Source: Fulvia fulva (Eukaryota > Ascomycota > Dothideomycetes > Mycosphaerellales > Mycosphaerellaceae). From it: a DNA stretch of 64,000 nucleotides. Under the pieces are notes generated by a model. The model had not been told where the DNA came from, ran no database searches, and saw only the letters and a list, made by a program, of their open reading frames with translations. The translations under genes and the position numbers were made by a program. Where the stretch lies: contig NC_063017.1 in NCBI RefSeq assembly GCF_020509005.1, positions 2,604,001 to 2,668,000 of the forward strand, in the 5' to 3' direction. How positions within the stretch are numbered: position 1 is the first letter of the stretch; the number at the start of each line of letters is the position of its first letter. This document shows positions 1 to 10,277 of the stretch, one piece after another.

Positions 1-734
1 CCGGCGATTCTTCTTGGCCCTCTCCTCCTGTGTCTCCTGGACCTCCGTAATCTCCGGGGTCACCTTCTCCCCTGTAAACCTGTCAACAAGTCAGCCCAAG
101 CTCGTAACGCGTCAATATTGACGTTGAGACTTACCCAGCCTCCTCGAGAGGGTACGGAGGCGGTACAGATTCACCGCGATTCGAAGGACCTTCTCCTGCA
201 TCTTGCGGATCCTGGGGAGCACGATATCCGTCACCGCCGTCTTCTTCGTCGGAGTAGTCGTGGCGACTGGGACGTTCTGATTCCGGGATGTAGTGGATGT
301 GCTTATTCTTGAGCATCTTCTTCTCGTACTTCTTATAGTCGCGTTCAGCCTTCTTCAGACCTTGGTGGCGCTTTTACACATCAGCACAGCCCTCCCACCT
401 CCTCTCTTACCCCCGGCATCAATATACACACCTTATACAGCGCATTTTGCAACGCAAGATCCTCATCGTCCCATGTACCTTGGCTGTATTGAGCCTCGTC
501 GGTGATGTAACGACGCCAGATGTAGCGGAACATGGACTCGGGCTTTTTGGCGGCGATGTGCTTCGTGGTGAGGGTAGGGAACTGTTCACGGGAGAAATTG
601 TTGGAGGGGTGGGCGAATTGGTGCCAGTCGCCTTTTGAGTCCTGGACGTAGCCGGGTTCGCTGGGGACTAGGGGGTTGGTTGGCTTGGCCTTTTCTTTTC
701 CTTTTCCTTTTCCTTTTCCCTTGTTGACGGACAT
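1..734 (-). CDS. Hypothetical charged protein, 3' end cut by window edge
   Basis: I do not recognise this protein. It starts at the ATG at 734-732 and three exons fit: 734-432, 370-135, and 79 to the window edge. The introns are 61 nt (GTGTGT...AAAAG) and 55 nt (GTAAGT...GACAG), and both keep the frame. The first residues are an alternating Gly-Lys/Glu-Lys run coded by a TTTTCC repeat. The middle is rich in Trp, Tyr, Lys and Arg (RYIWRRYITDEAQY, then KKAERDYKKYEKK) and is probably helical; after that the chain becomes acidic and Pro-rich. No signal peptide, membrane segment or catalytic motif is visible. The exon structure is well supported; the function is unknown. Confidence 0.6.
691..719. 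repeat. TTTTCC hexanucleotide microsatellite inside a gene
   Basis: About five copies of a TTTTCC unit, slightly imperfect at the left end. On the minus strand it codes the GKGKGKGKEK run at the N-terminus of the gene at 1-734. Copy number could vary between strains without breaking the frame, because the unit is 6 nt. Confidence 0.85.
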
Positions 735-1187
735 GGTGGAGTGGCTGTGATGGGTGAGAGGGTGGGTTTGGAAGGTAGTGTCTGGGAGATCGCTCTACTG
801 TAAAGGAGCTGGAGGGTTGCTGTGTCGTGGTGGTAGGCGGGTCGTGGTGGATGGTGATGGTGTGGTAGGAGAGAGGGAGGTCGGGATATGTTTTGGGCGG
901 TTGCTGAAAGATGCTTTAGTCACAACTGCGTCCGCACTTCTACACACAGTATGCTTGAAGATCTTCTGATCCCGTGACGAAGTAGTGAATGAAGCAGACG
1001 CGAGTTGGGCAGTGCACAGCGCGCGTTTGCATAGCAACCACAATCGTGATAACGTGATCGATCTGGTCAATAGCTATTCACCAATTGTACTTGTCTCTTC
1101 GAGTTCATATTTTTTAGGGCAGAGCTTTGCGTTCTTGTCGTATCTTGCCACACAGCTAACTCACCACGCACCTGTTCGCCACCCGCC
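735..1187. other. Intergenic, divergent promoter region
   Basis: 453 nt between the starts of two divergent genes. It contains only short unconvincing open frames and serves presumably as a shared promoter. No specific site was recognised. Confidence 0.5.
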
Positions 1188-1538
1188 ATGTTCGACTTCG
1201 TACCCGACACCGAGCGCCAGCGCGTACTGTCAGAAATGGACGAAGAGATGCGACAAAGCAAGGCGCAGCTCACTAAGCTAAAGCGCGTCCTCGAGCGACG
1301 CAAGATTAGACGAGGACATTTCGATAAACTATGGTCAGATACAGAGTCTATCCGCAACAGTCGAGTCAGCTTTGCAGAGATTCCACTCCTCGAAGTCCTA
1401 CAGACTTGGTCAGTACAAATCCCTCCCTCGAGCGTCGCTGCGGACGATAACATACTCACCCTTTCACAGACCCTGTCCTTCACCCACAATCCTCAGAAGC
1501 TCTTCATGCGGTATATCAACCGGCTCTTGCACAGGTAA
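1188..1538 (+). CDS. Small hypothetical coiled-coil protein
   Basis: A 116-residue intron-free frame from the ATG at 1188. The N-terminal half (about residues 8-50) is a heptad-like, Glu/Gln/Lys/Leu-rich helix (RQRVLSEMDEEMRQ, then QLTKLKRVLERRK), probably a coiled coil. The rest is non-repetitive, with no signal peptide or membrane segment. A GTAAGTG donor lies exactly at the end of the frame (after CACAG), so the gene could continue through an intron, but I found no convincing downstream exon. Its last 75 nt overlap, on the opposite strand, the 3' end of the gene at 1464-3702. I do not recognise the family. Confidence 0.45.
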   Translation: MFDFVPDTERQRVLSEMDEEMRQSKAQLTKLKRVLERRKIRRGHFDKLWSDTESIRNSRVSFAEIPLLEVLQTWSVQIPPSSVAADDNILTLSQTLSFTHNPQKLFMRYINRLLHR

Positions 1539-3702
1539 GTGCACCCCAACCGCCTGCTCCGACACACTCTTCGCTCTCTTTCTCGACGGCCCGGACCCCG
1601 TCGTATTCTCATCCTCATACTGAAACTTACACTCCAGATTCGCCGCAATCCCCGGGCTCCCAATACTCTGCCTCTTTTCCTTCGACCTCATAAGTCTCGG
1701 CCCAGCCGGCCTCGCAGTCATCACACCCCGAAACAGCACGCCTGTCTCTGGAGTCGGAGCCCTTGGCCTACTCATCTCACCTGTCGGCGAGGGCGTCGAG
1801 TTCACTCTCGACTCTTTACGCTTGGGAGGTGAAGGCGTATTCCTCGCAACACTCGGCCCACACGCGAACTTCGGCATCACAACCTTCGGCTCCGCAGGTC
1901 CTGCTTCCCACCATGGGATGTGATCTTTCTGGAAGTCTGGGAGGATTGGCGCACCATTTGGTGTTGTCATTGGTGTGTCGACTCGTTCTTCACGGCCCTT
2001 ATCCTTGGCGCGTGTGATCTTGACGCTTTTGATGTTCGGCTCGAGAAGTCTGGTGAAGGACTGGCTTCTCGCGATCCCGATTTCGACCTCGGTTTCTTCT
2101 TGTATGGTAGATTGCTCTGTTGTGGAGGTGGAACTGGAGCTCAGGCACGAGACGTAGTCGCTGGCGCTGGCACTGTCGCTGATGACCGGGCTGGGTTGAT
2201 CTCTTCTCGACCCGGGAGACTCGCTAGCACTGGCGCGATCACTGATGGCTGAAGTGCTGCGATCCTGGTCCGGAATTGGAGATGCTACCTCGGGAATCGG
2301 CGACAACAGGTGTGGGCGCTGACCATGATTGATGGTGCGGGTTCGTTTAAGTTGGCAGCGATCTGGCATACCTCTCGTCGTCTGCAATTCAATTGTCTCC
2401 TGCAAATTGCTCGCAGCCCTCTCACGAATACCAGCCCAGTCATCGCTTCTTCGTCGATCGATATTGTCAATCTCATCTTGATCTTGCTGTCCAACATAGC
2501 TCGTGTCCTCGGTCGAATAGTCAGGATGGACCACAGCAAGTTTCTCACGATAGTTGGTCTGAGCCCTCGGTGATTCTGCTAGTATAAGGGCCATTCAGAG
2601 CGCTACAGTCGTGAATGTCATAGTCATAGTCATCCTCGTCACTATCGGTAAGATGCTCGTGGAATCGTGATTTGCGCTCCGCATGAACTCCAGCGCGCTG
2701 TATCTCGGCTTCAAGCTGGACCTTCTCCACGGCCGTCAACACGGGTTGTGCATCTTCAACGTCGCCTCGTCTGGTATCGATAAAGCCCCGCTCGGTATGT
2801 CCATCCGTCTCGTCCTGTGTTGCCGACTTTGCTGCCCTTGCGTCTAGCCACTTCTGTGCCAACGCTCTGGCCCTCGCATCGCGCTCTGCGCTAAGGTTGA
2901 AAATCACATCGTCGTCAATAACAACTTCTTTCACCGACTTTAAAGAACCATCTGGGCTGGTTATGACACGGAAACTTTTTTGAGCGCCTTCATTCTCTCG
3001 CGCCACAGCAGCGCCAAGACTCTGCTTCCACTTCTTGAAGCGAACACCGATGACTCCAAGCCTTTTGCGCGTACCCCGGTCACCTCTTCTGTTCTCCTTG
3101 TTGTTCTCTTCCAGCGAAGCTTTCGATTTCGATGGCGGCAATTTGCGAAGCCTGTTGCGAGGACAATTGCTGGCCATTCGCTTCAGCCATCTGAAGCGTG
3201 GCTTCTTCGCATCGATTTCTTTCTCCAGAGGACTACTCAAGTCTGTCGACGACTTGGGCGAGTCACCAATCGAGTCTTTCTTTATGCTCTCGCTAATGGT
3301 CGACTTTCTCTTTTTGAAGACTGAAAACCTTCTCTTGGGGAGAGTGACGCCCTCCGCGTAGTCTGGGTGATCCTCGGTGGAATGTGTCGCATACTGGTCT
3401 TGGTTGACATGTGACGGTTGCTGATCCGTCGAATCGTCACGATCAAGATATAGCGCTGTTGTGTTGAGTTTGAGAACTCCTGTGACTTTACGCAGCCGGT
3501 GCGGCGGTCGCGACGGCGAAGCGCTTCGATCGGCGTGCTATGAGGTTGTCGTATTGTCCGAATATGACAGGCTGGCCGCTCTTGTGGGTGCCTCGGACAC
3601 CACAGCGCCCTGAAGCGCGTGTATTGTCTTATCAAACTGCTCCTCATACCTCTTGACCCGATCAAGTACCGGTATGCCGCTGAAAGGGTAGTCAAATGAC
3701 AT
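1464..3702 (-). CDS. Large Ser-rich hypothetical protein with an in-frame TAG
   Basis: I do not recognise this protein. From the ATG at 3702-3700 (MSFDYPFSGIPVLDR) the frame runs 54 codons to a TAG at 3540-3538, then stays open in the same frame to about 2580. A 64-nt intron at 2642-2579 (GTGACG...ACTAG) joins it in phase to the second exon, 2578-1464. The total would be 723 residues apart from the TAG. Sequence features are basic KR-rich stretches (RRFSVFKKRKS; RKRLGVIGVRFKKWKQ) and long Ser/Thr/Pro-rich stretches, so it is probably disordered and possibly nuclear. No domain was recognised. The TAG could be a C-to-T change from CAG, a readthrough site, or evidence of an intron I cannot place; no good phase-0 donor lies before it. 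Confidence 0.5.
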
Positions 3703-4549
3703 GATGTCGACACTATCCTCGGCGAGAAGTGTATGGTGCTGTTATATTTGGCACTTTGCCGATGTATGCGATGTCAGGCCTGAGACAGCAGTTATTGTAT
3801 GTATTGATGCTGCTGTTCTGGTAGCAAGCCCTGTGGAAATGAGTGAAAAAGCTCAGTGAGGCGATGCGATCCAGAATCACTCTGCTTGGTTAGATTGGCA
3901 GGCAAAGTGCAGCTCATGCATGGCCAGTAGCGAGCGACAACACGAGAAAAAAAATAAGAAGCTAGGACAATGTTGCAATGAGAGCTCTGCCAGTTCGGCG
4001 CGACAGCAAATTCGTGCAGTGAAAGATAAAAGACGCACGCGTGGAAAGTATCAGTGCAAAAATGTCATACCGAAACGTTGGTCCTATGAGAATGTCAGCG
4101 ATATAGCTTGTCCGAGGGCGCCAGGTGAAATTGATTACCAGCTGCGCATAGGCCAAATTTCTTTCACAAAGCGCACGAGAGTGCAGCGTAATGCACGTTC
4201 GCGCGGTCGTGAGCTAATCGCATACCATCCTGCTGTGTAATCTGAGCTTCATGTGCGGGCTGTTGTTTCAGTCCAAAGTCAGTTCGCTTGCTGCAGGCCA
4301 GGGACCACGATAGCGGCTATTCGTTAGTGGATTACCAGAGGAAACAATTAATCGTTCATAAGTTGGTCGTCTACTCGGTATCTGCATGTGGTTTGGCGCA
4401 ATGCTGGTCGTTCTGATCCAAAGCACACATGTCCATGCTTCCGTTCACGCTGTCTTCGGCCCAGTTCTGTGCCTCTGTATTGGTGCCGCCTTCATCTTCA
4501 GAACACGCGATCTGCGTGGAGTGTCGCTGTGGGTGGTACTATGTCGCGT
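3703..4549. other. Intergenic region, no gene seen
   Basis: 847 nt between the 5' end of the hypothetical gene and the 3' end of cofilin. Open frames here (for example about 100 codons at 3920-4240) have no start context, domain or splice support. It includes the promoter of the upstream gene and the 3' UTR of cofilin. Confidence 0.5.
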
Positions 4550-5224
4550 TTAACGACCCTTGGAGACCCTCTGGACGACGCTGTCGTGCTCGATGTCATC
4601 GGCGTCGTTGGCTTGGATATCAGCGGCAATACCGTTCAGTGCGCGCTTGAGTGCATCCTTGGAGGAAGAGTACATCATGCGTGGCTGTAGTCATTGTCAG
4701 TGGACGTCAGACTCAATCCACCATGTATCCAATCACTCACGTATTGCGACGCATCATCTGGCACCCAAGAGATGAAGGTGATCTTGCTGCGCTTGCCCTC
4801 ACCGCCGTCCGCATCGTACTCGACATCGAAGACGGCGTATCTGCCACCAATGCCCTCCTCACCCCTCTTGTTCTTGCTCTTGGCGTTGGTCAGCTTCTCG
4901 CGGAACTTGCTGTAGTCTGGGTCGGTGGAGGTCTCCTCAACGACAATCTCTTTCCAGTCGTCGGAGATCTTGTAGATGATCCACTTGGTCGACTTGCCGA
5001 GCTTGAGGTCGTTGAACGCCTGGATGCACTCGGGTGCGACCGAGACTCTGTGTGGGAGCTTTGTTAGTGGCCACATTCTCGCCAATGCTTTTGCTGATCG
5101 CCAGCGGGAACGGATATTCATGATCGTGGGCGATGGGAGTGGTAAACATACCCTGATTGTGCCTGTCGAGTTCGAGTCAGCATATTGGAGCTCCTCATGA
5201 TGTCTGGGCGGAGGGTGGTACCAT
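4550..5224 (-). CDS. COF1: Cofilin / actin-depolymerising factor
   Basis: Severs and depolymerises actin filaments at patches and cables. The ADF-homology fold is clear: SGVSVAPECIQAFNDLKLGK at the N-terminus, KWIIYKISDD, then KITFISWVPDDA, MMYSSSKDALKRALNG (the actin-binding long helix) and the C-terminal HDSVVQRVSKGR. Four exons fit: the ATG alone at 5224-5222, then 5162-5152, 5047-4741 and 4684-4550, giving 151 residues, normal for fungal cofilins. Introns are 59, 104 and 56 nt (donors GTACCA, GTATGT, GTGAGT). The first exon holds nothing but the start codon, followed by an 11-nt second exon. The last three exons are certain; the ATG-only exon is inferred from frame and family N-terminus. 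An ATG in the same frame inside intron 1 is the alternative start. Confidence 0.9.
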
Positions 5225-5492
5225 GTCTGTGGTGTTGTGGGGTGGAGACAGATGTTCGCAACAGTCGCAACCTAAGCAATGGCCGTCAGCGATCTTTTGT
5301 CCTGTGGCTATGTTCGTCGCAGGCGAGGATAGTGGCTGCCTAAGTGAGCGCCAAGGGCGTGCTTCGTCTTACTTTACGTGGGCGTTTTGTGGCCAGGCAA
5401 CACGGTGAGGTGAATGTTCGGGGCGTGGTTGTAAGATATGAGGGCGGGTGTGGCAGAGACGGCAGCAACAGTGCAGGTGGTGAGTGTTTTGA

Positions 5493-6390
5493 ATGTGGAC
5501 AGTGGGCCCCTCCGACAAGGGTCTGCGGCGAGCGGGACAACGACGCCATCGGCAGCACACCTCTTGGCGTCAGCTCCTTTCCCTTTCACTTTCACTTCAG
5601 TCTCTGCGAAGGCCAAGCAACAATACCCATATCATCCCATCAGATGCAGCTTCTACAGCGACAACCCGAACAGCCCCTAGACACAACGCGGCCCAGAAGG
5701 TGTTTGACATCTTGGAACTGGCAGGAATGATACTCCAAGAACATACGGCTGCCAGCATTGCGGACGCTGTCCGCAACAACGAGCCCCGGCTGGAGCCTCT
5801 ACAGTCGATCAGCGCAGTACGACGGGTCAGCGGTGCTTTCGATCGAGCCATCGGCTGGATGTCCAAGCCCCGAGCTTGCTCAAGTGTTCACGGACTATAT
5901 CAACAGCTCCAAACTCTATCGCCATGTCGCTCCGCGGTTGTGGCTTTTCTACCAGCTGCTACCTGGCTGGAAACACGGGTATAAGTTCCATCTACAGACT
6001 CGGGGCAACGACTTTCGTATACTGCTATACTCCATTAACAATTCCTCGAGCTCTCCTCAAAGGTCACTCGAGCTAGCACGCAAGATAGAGTTGAAATTCG
6101 CCAAATCGGGCAAAGAGGATCCGGCTTCATGGCGACAACTTCGAGCCTCTAAGCACCGTGGCTGTGTTGTACTCGACTCACCAGGTCTCAGCGTACCACA
6201 GTTCCGGTCGTACTCGAAAGGCCAAGAGACTGGAACTAAACTGGCCGACAAATCTAAGGCCAAACTTATCAGATTGAAGCCTACCGTCACACTGAGTGAG
6301 GTCTTCGATGCTTACAGTAACTGGCTCTTCTTTCTCCCTGCAGAGGCTCTGGTGCTCGGTGAATGGGGTCGGTCCGACTTTAGCTCTTGA
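5493..6390 (+). pseudogene. F-box-like family copy 1, frameshifted
   Basis: Member of the F-box-like family repeated nine times in this window. The first frame carries the F-box-like segment (KVFDILELAGMILQEH, then RLEPLQSISAVRRVSGAFDRAI). Homology then continues in another frame with ELAQVF, PASWRQLRAS (family mid-motif) and TLSEVFDAYSNW (family C-terminal motif). The two frames meet at a CCCC run at 5868-5871, and removing one C would join them, so this looks like a single-base insertion. The nearest in-frame ATG (5493) gives a long low-complexity leader unlike other copies, so the true start may be lost or upstream. Probably a pseudogene; a sequencing error in the C run is the alternative. 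Confidence 0.6.
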
Positions 6391-6544
6391 CTGTCAACCG
6401 TCTAGCTAACCACATAGCTGTTTCGTGAGGTATTGCTGGAGCAAGAATGGTGAGTGCTCCTGGCGTCCATGATATAGCCGAAGCTTTGCTGAAGATTGCT
6501 CTTCAACGTCTTAAGACTCGTCCAAAGACACAGATAGAATGTCC

Positions 6545-7491
6545 CTATGAACCTTCGGGCTCACCTTCAGTTCCAGTCTCTTCGTCCTCTTGTCCCATTT
6601 CTCTGGCTCTCAACAGCAAGCGCTGGTAATACTCTCGCGCGTGCATCTTGATGTTATCAGTCTGACCAAGGAGCACATCCTGGTACCATTCGAAGACATT
6701 TCCAAGAGTGGCACTCTCCACGAAAATCACGGTGGAGATGCGAGGAACAGACCTATCAAAGACCCTCGAGATCATCACCTCCAGCTTGCCTCCATTCCCT
6801 GCCCGTGTGGCGCGCCACTTCGCCTTCGAGCGTGCTCCTTGATCCCTGCAGAACCGATCAAGCCTCATGATGGTTGAATCGGCACCAGTTCCTAGCACAT
6901 CTAGCTTAGGAACTCTGACACCGAGCTCATATCGGCCACCAGGCTGTCGAACGTCGAAACTCTCCAACCCGACCAACTTCTCCATGAGCCAGAAAATCTC
7001 GCCTCCACGGCCCTGCCATGTGGATTTCCATGTCTCCATGCGACGCCGTAGCTTGGGCGAGCCTGTGATGGTCTGGTCGAAGTCATCGCTGACGCGGCGC
7101 AGGGTGCAAAGACGCTGGAGCACAAGCATGTATTTCTGAGGTTCCCAATTCCTGCGTTTTCCTGCTATCGGGTGAGCATCATCTGGTGGCATCTCACCGG
7201 GTTCGATGTGGAGGAGGATATTCTCGAGCAGCTCAGGGATGGCGAAGACGCGAAGGGCGGCGGGACGGGGCTTGGGTTTCGGTGTGGGTGCTGGGGTGGT
7301 GACTGTTGGTTCATTAGCGTGATCGCAGAAGATGGTATGATGAGTCTTATACTGGTCATGATGAGTGGCACGTCGCCCGAGTCTCCATGTGTGCTCGGCT
7401 TCTTAGTTGATTCGTCACCGAAGACGGCATCACTCCAATCTTCCTCCGTATCGGAAGGGGGGTCCCAGTCGTTATCACTGTCACTGTCCAT
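6545..7491 (-). CDS. F-box-like family copy 2
   Basis: A 298-residue intact member. The start at 7491 opens an acidic leader (MDSDSDNDWDPPSDTEED) almost matching copy 3. A 50-nt intron (7352-7303, GTATAAG...CAACAG) follows a 139-nt first exon. Exon 2 holds a Pro/Lys-rich linker, the F-box-like helix (LRVFAIPELLENILLHI), RRVSDDFDQTITGSPKLRRR, a degenerate mid-motif (KAKWRATRAG) and the C-terminal motif TLGNVFEWYQDVLL, ending in a Glu-rich tail. By analogy, F-box proteins bring substrates to Skp1 in SCF ubiquitin ligases; binding to Skp1 is not shown. It lies head to head with copy 3, 256 nt apart. Confidence 0.8.
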
Positions 7492-7747
7492 CGTAGAGGC
7501 GGTACTCTACGAGCAGTTGAAAGAAAGAGGGGGTCAAGGTGACTATGTGTTGCGGAGTGGCCTTTGATGGTGTAGCGGAGAATCGCGGCTCTTGCCGAGT
7601 GTCACTCACTGCAGCATATGCATTTCGGAATTACGTCAGGGCCTTGTCCGGTCAGCTGGTCCACGAAATTCCCACTGACGCTTTCTTTCTACACCAACCC
7701 ACACTCTCAACTCTTCTCGCGCGACACATCGCCGTCCAGCACACGCG

Positions 7748-8999
7748 ATGGATCACGACACCGACGACGAGTGGGACCCTCCCTCCGACGCCGAGGAGCA
7801 GTTCTTCGATGATGGGTACTGCCCAGAGGCGATGCAAGTGGCCAACGCCGACGAAATATCAGGAAATCGCCCTGTCATCAAGACTGGTATGCAACATCGT
7901 CGCAAGCCGCCTTACTCCGCTGCTTACTGACCACAACGCAGACATGGACCGACCGTGCGCCAAAGTCTTCAGCATGCCTGAGCTGATGGAGAACATCCTC
8001 CTCATGGTAGCCGACGCCGCCGTCGATGGCGCCAATGCATCGAGCACACCACGTCTCGAACCCATCCAAACTCTCACCGGCTTGCCTCGCGTGAGCAGCG
8101 ACTTCTTCCAGGCCATGAAGACCACGAAGCTGGCACGCAGCATTCGCAGCTGGCAGCACGAGAACCAAGAAGTGGTCGCCGATCGTGGCAAGTTTATGCA
8201 AATATGCCAGCTTGTTGGTGTCGAGAACGAATACAACACCATCGCCGCGATCAACTACAGTACCGCCCCACGCCTCGACCTCACCTTCAGTCCCGGCCCT
8301 AAGGTCGAGGCAAAGCATGCTCGCTGTCCAGTCTTCTGGCTCTTCCAGCACCTCATCGAAAAGAAGAACCCTCAATACAGGATTGACGCTGATGCAGGAT
8401 CTACCGGCATACTCAGTGGTGGCATTTCCAGTGGTGGCACACATACTGCGCCACTCTATCCTCCAGTACTTGCTGCATATTACACTGCCAACAGCCCAGA
8501 GGACGATGACGACGAGGAGGAGGACGAGGAGGACAAGATCCGCGTGGACCCAATGCCTGGGACACTGGCGATCACTATCCCCAAGTTCTACCTCAACACC
8601 AACTCCCTCCAAGGCCCAACACGCATGCTGAACACATTCCTCAAGTCAAACATGGCCGGCGAGAAAGCCACTTGGCGCAACATCCAGGCCGTCAACGGCG
8701 ACAAGCTTACTATCAGCTTCGACAATGTCTCTGCGCGGTATGATGGTAGTTCGAAGCGTAAGTACCTCCACAAAGATGCCTCCACAAAGATGCCCCTGTC
8801 TCAAGTATGAAAGCTGATAAGTACTCTCACAGGGCTCCACTACAAAGTGCGCCTCACCTTCGACCGTGATGCAACTCTTGGCGAAGTCTTCCAGCAGTAT
8901 CACGACTTTGTCAAGCGATCTCGAGAGGAGCACTGGAAGCTGAGTCAACACAAGGATGCACGGATCCATGGCTACACCCATCCTGCGTTCAAGCCGTAA
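7748..8999 (+). CDS. F-box-like family copy 3
   Basis: A 373-residue intact member with three exons: 7748-7886, 7942-8757 and 8833-8999 (introns 55 and 75 nt, donors GTATGC and GTAAGT, both in frame). The acidic leader MDHDTDDEWDPPSDAEEQ matches copy 2, and the first exon is again 139 nt with the same intron phase. Then come the F-box-like helix (KVFSMPELMENILLMVAD), RLEPIQTLTGLPRVSSDF, a long insertion including an Asp/Glu tract around residues 245-260, the mid-motif KATWRNIQAV and the C-terminal motif TLGEVFQQYHDFV. This is the longest copy. The role as SCF substrate adaptor is inferred from the family fold only. Confidence 0.8.
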
Positions 9000-9329
9000 A
9001 GAACAACCTTACGCTTCGAGCCCAGGTCGTAAGTGAAATACAGTTGGAAAGGCTAGTGTTGGTTCGACGAAGAGTTATCGAGTTTGTTGAAGTCGAGGGC
9101 GGGCTTCGAGTTGCGTACACCGTCGAGGTCAATGAAGCCTAGTACCGGTTGTCTGGAGCAATGGACAAAGGAGCGTGTCTTTTGTCTGCCTTGGCTGACT
9201 TTTGTTGGAGGCTCGTTGGATTCCACGCATGAAATGAGTCTAGGCTCGTGCAAGCAGATCGCTGTCAGAAAACATGTGCATGCACTAGCTCAAATCCCCA
9301 TCTCCGTCCCCTCAACCCCATCCATCCCC
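9000..9329. other. Intergenic, no gene seen
   Basis: 330 nt downstream of F-box copy 3 and at the 3' end of a decayed NTF2-like gene on the other strand. Nothing recognisable. Confidence 0.4.
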
Positions 9330-9825
9330 TCATACGTAAAACGCCTCCACCTTCCATCCTCCCACCCCCTCCTAAACCTCAAGGCCCCCCACAGTCTGCC
9401 TCCTAACCCCCGAATCCTCAGTCGTCCCACTCACTTCCATATTCATAAACACCTCCGCCGTCCTCCCCCCCCCCCTTTCTCATCAACATGACCACTCACA
9501 TCCATGACCTTGATAGCGTAATCCGGGTTCGCCAGCGATACAGTCCTGATGTACGCAGAGTAGGCGTGAATATCTAAAGGCGCGGCCGGCCAAGGCGCCA
9601 TGGGTGTTGCGGTGAAGTGAGGGTCGATGTATTCTGATAGTAGTGGTCTGGTGGGATTGGTCGGGTCTTCTTCGTTGTAGAGGCGGTTGTTGACGGTACT
9701 TATGGATGCACGGGAGATGGCTCCGAGGTGAAGGCCAATGGGCCTGGACTGTGGAGAGGAGTTCAAGTGTTGTGTCTGACGGCGTCGAACCACTGGAGTT
9801 GGTATTTGTGGATGTCATATCGCAT
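9330..9825 (-). pseudogene. Decayed NTF2/SnoaL-like protein gene
   Basis: Coding-like fragments in three frames line up in order. First, MRYDIHKYQLQWFDAVRHNT from the ATG at 9825, ending in TGA. Then RPIGLHLGAIS, ISTVNNRLYNEED and YAIKVMDVSGHVDEKG. Then, after a run of eleven G (9475-9465 on the + strand as C), AEVFMNMEVSGTTEDSG and GGWKVEAFYV. The final segment, charged strand then G-x-WK-x-x-x-FYV, is typical of the last strands of NTF2-like folds. The frame changes before RPIGL and at the G run, and a TAG lies at 9374-9372. I read it as a pseudogene; an unannotated intron could explain the first shift. The family assignment is tentative. Confidence 0.4.
9465..9475. repeat. Poly-C tract (11 nt)
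   Basis: Eleven consecutive C on the + strand. It lies exactly where the reading frame of the NTF2-like relic changes, so slippage here (or a length error in sequencing) may be the lesion. Confidence 0.9.
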
Positions 9826-10277
9826 TTCGAAACTCTTTGTGCAATATCAAGCGTTTTCCGTTCTTGACGACGTTCAAATGTACACCTGTCCTACATGGCC
9901 AGCTATACAGATGCCTCAAGTAAAAACCGTCCAGGGACGATCGATGGATGAGGTCGGCTTAGACGTTGCCAACATCCTTGGCGGTGGAGTCGCCGTTGCC
10001 CGCTATGTCATCGCGTGGCGAAGGAGCGAGACGCATGTGAAGGGCAGGGGTGCTGCAGGCGTTTGGAAGGATATTTGCTGCCTCTCCAGGATGCAAGGCA
10101 TCCGTGGTGGTCAAGACAGACGTCGTTAGCTCGAAGTGCAGCTAATAGATGATCGACATACCGCATAATGTGTATAACTTTGTGCAAGATAGACTGACTA
10201 CGAGACAAGAAATCCTTCCAAGCTTCCCGAGCGTAAGGAGTATCATCAACATTCGCCAAACGCCTGCTCATCAGTTC
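9826..10277. other. Intergenic, no convincing gene
   Basis: 452 nt between the NTF2-like relic and the 3' end of the condensin gene. An 87-codon minus frame ends close to the condensin stop and is more likely its 3' UTR. Confidence 0.4.

Noticed and set aside
3920..4240. 106-codon + frame
   Set aside because: Basic low-complexity composition and no motif; probably chance in an intergenic region.
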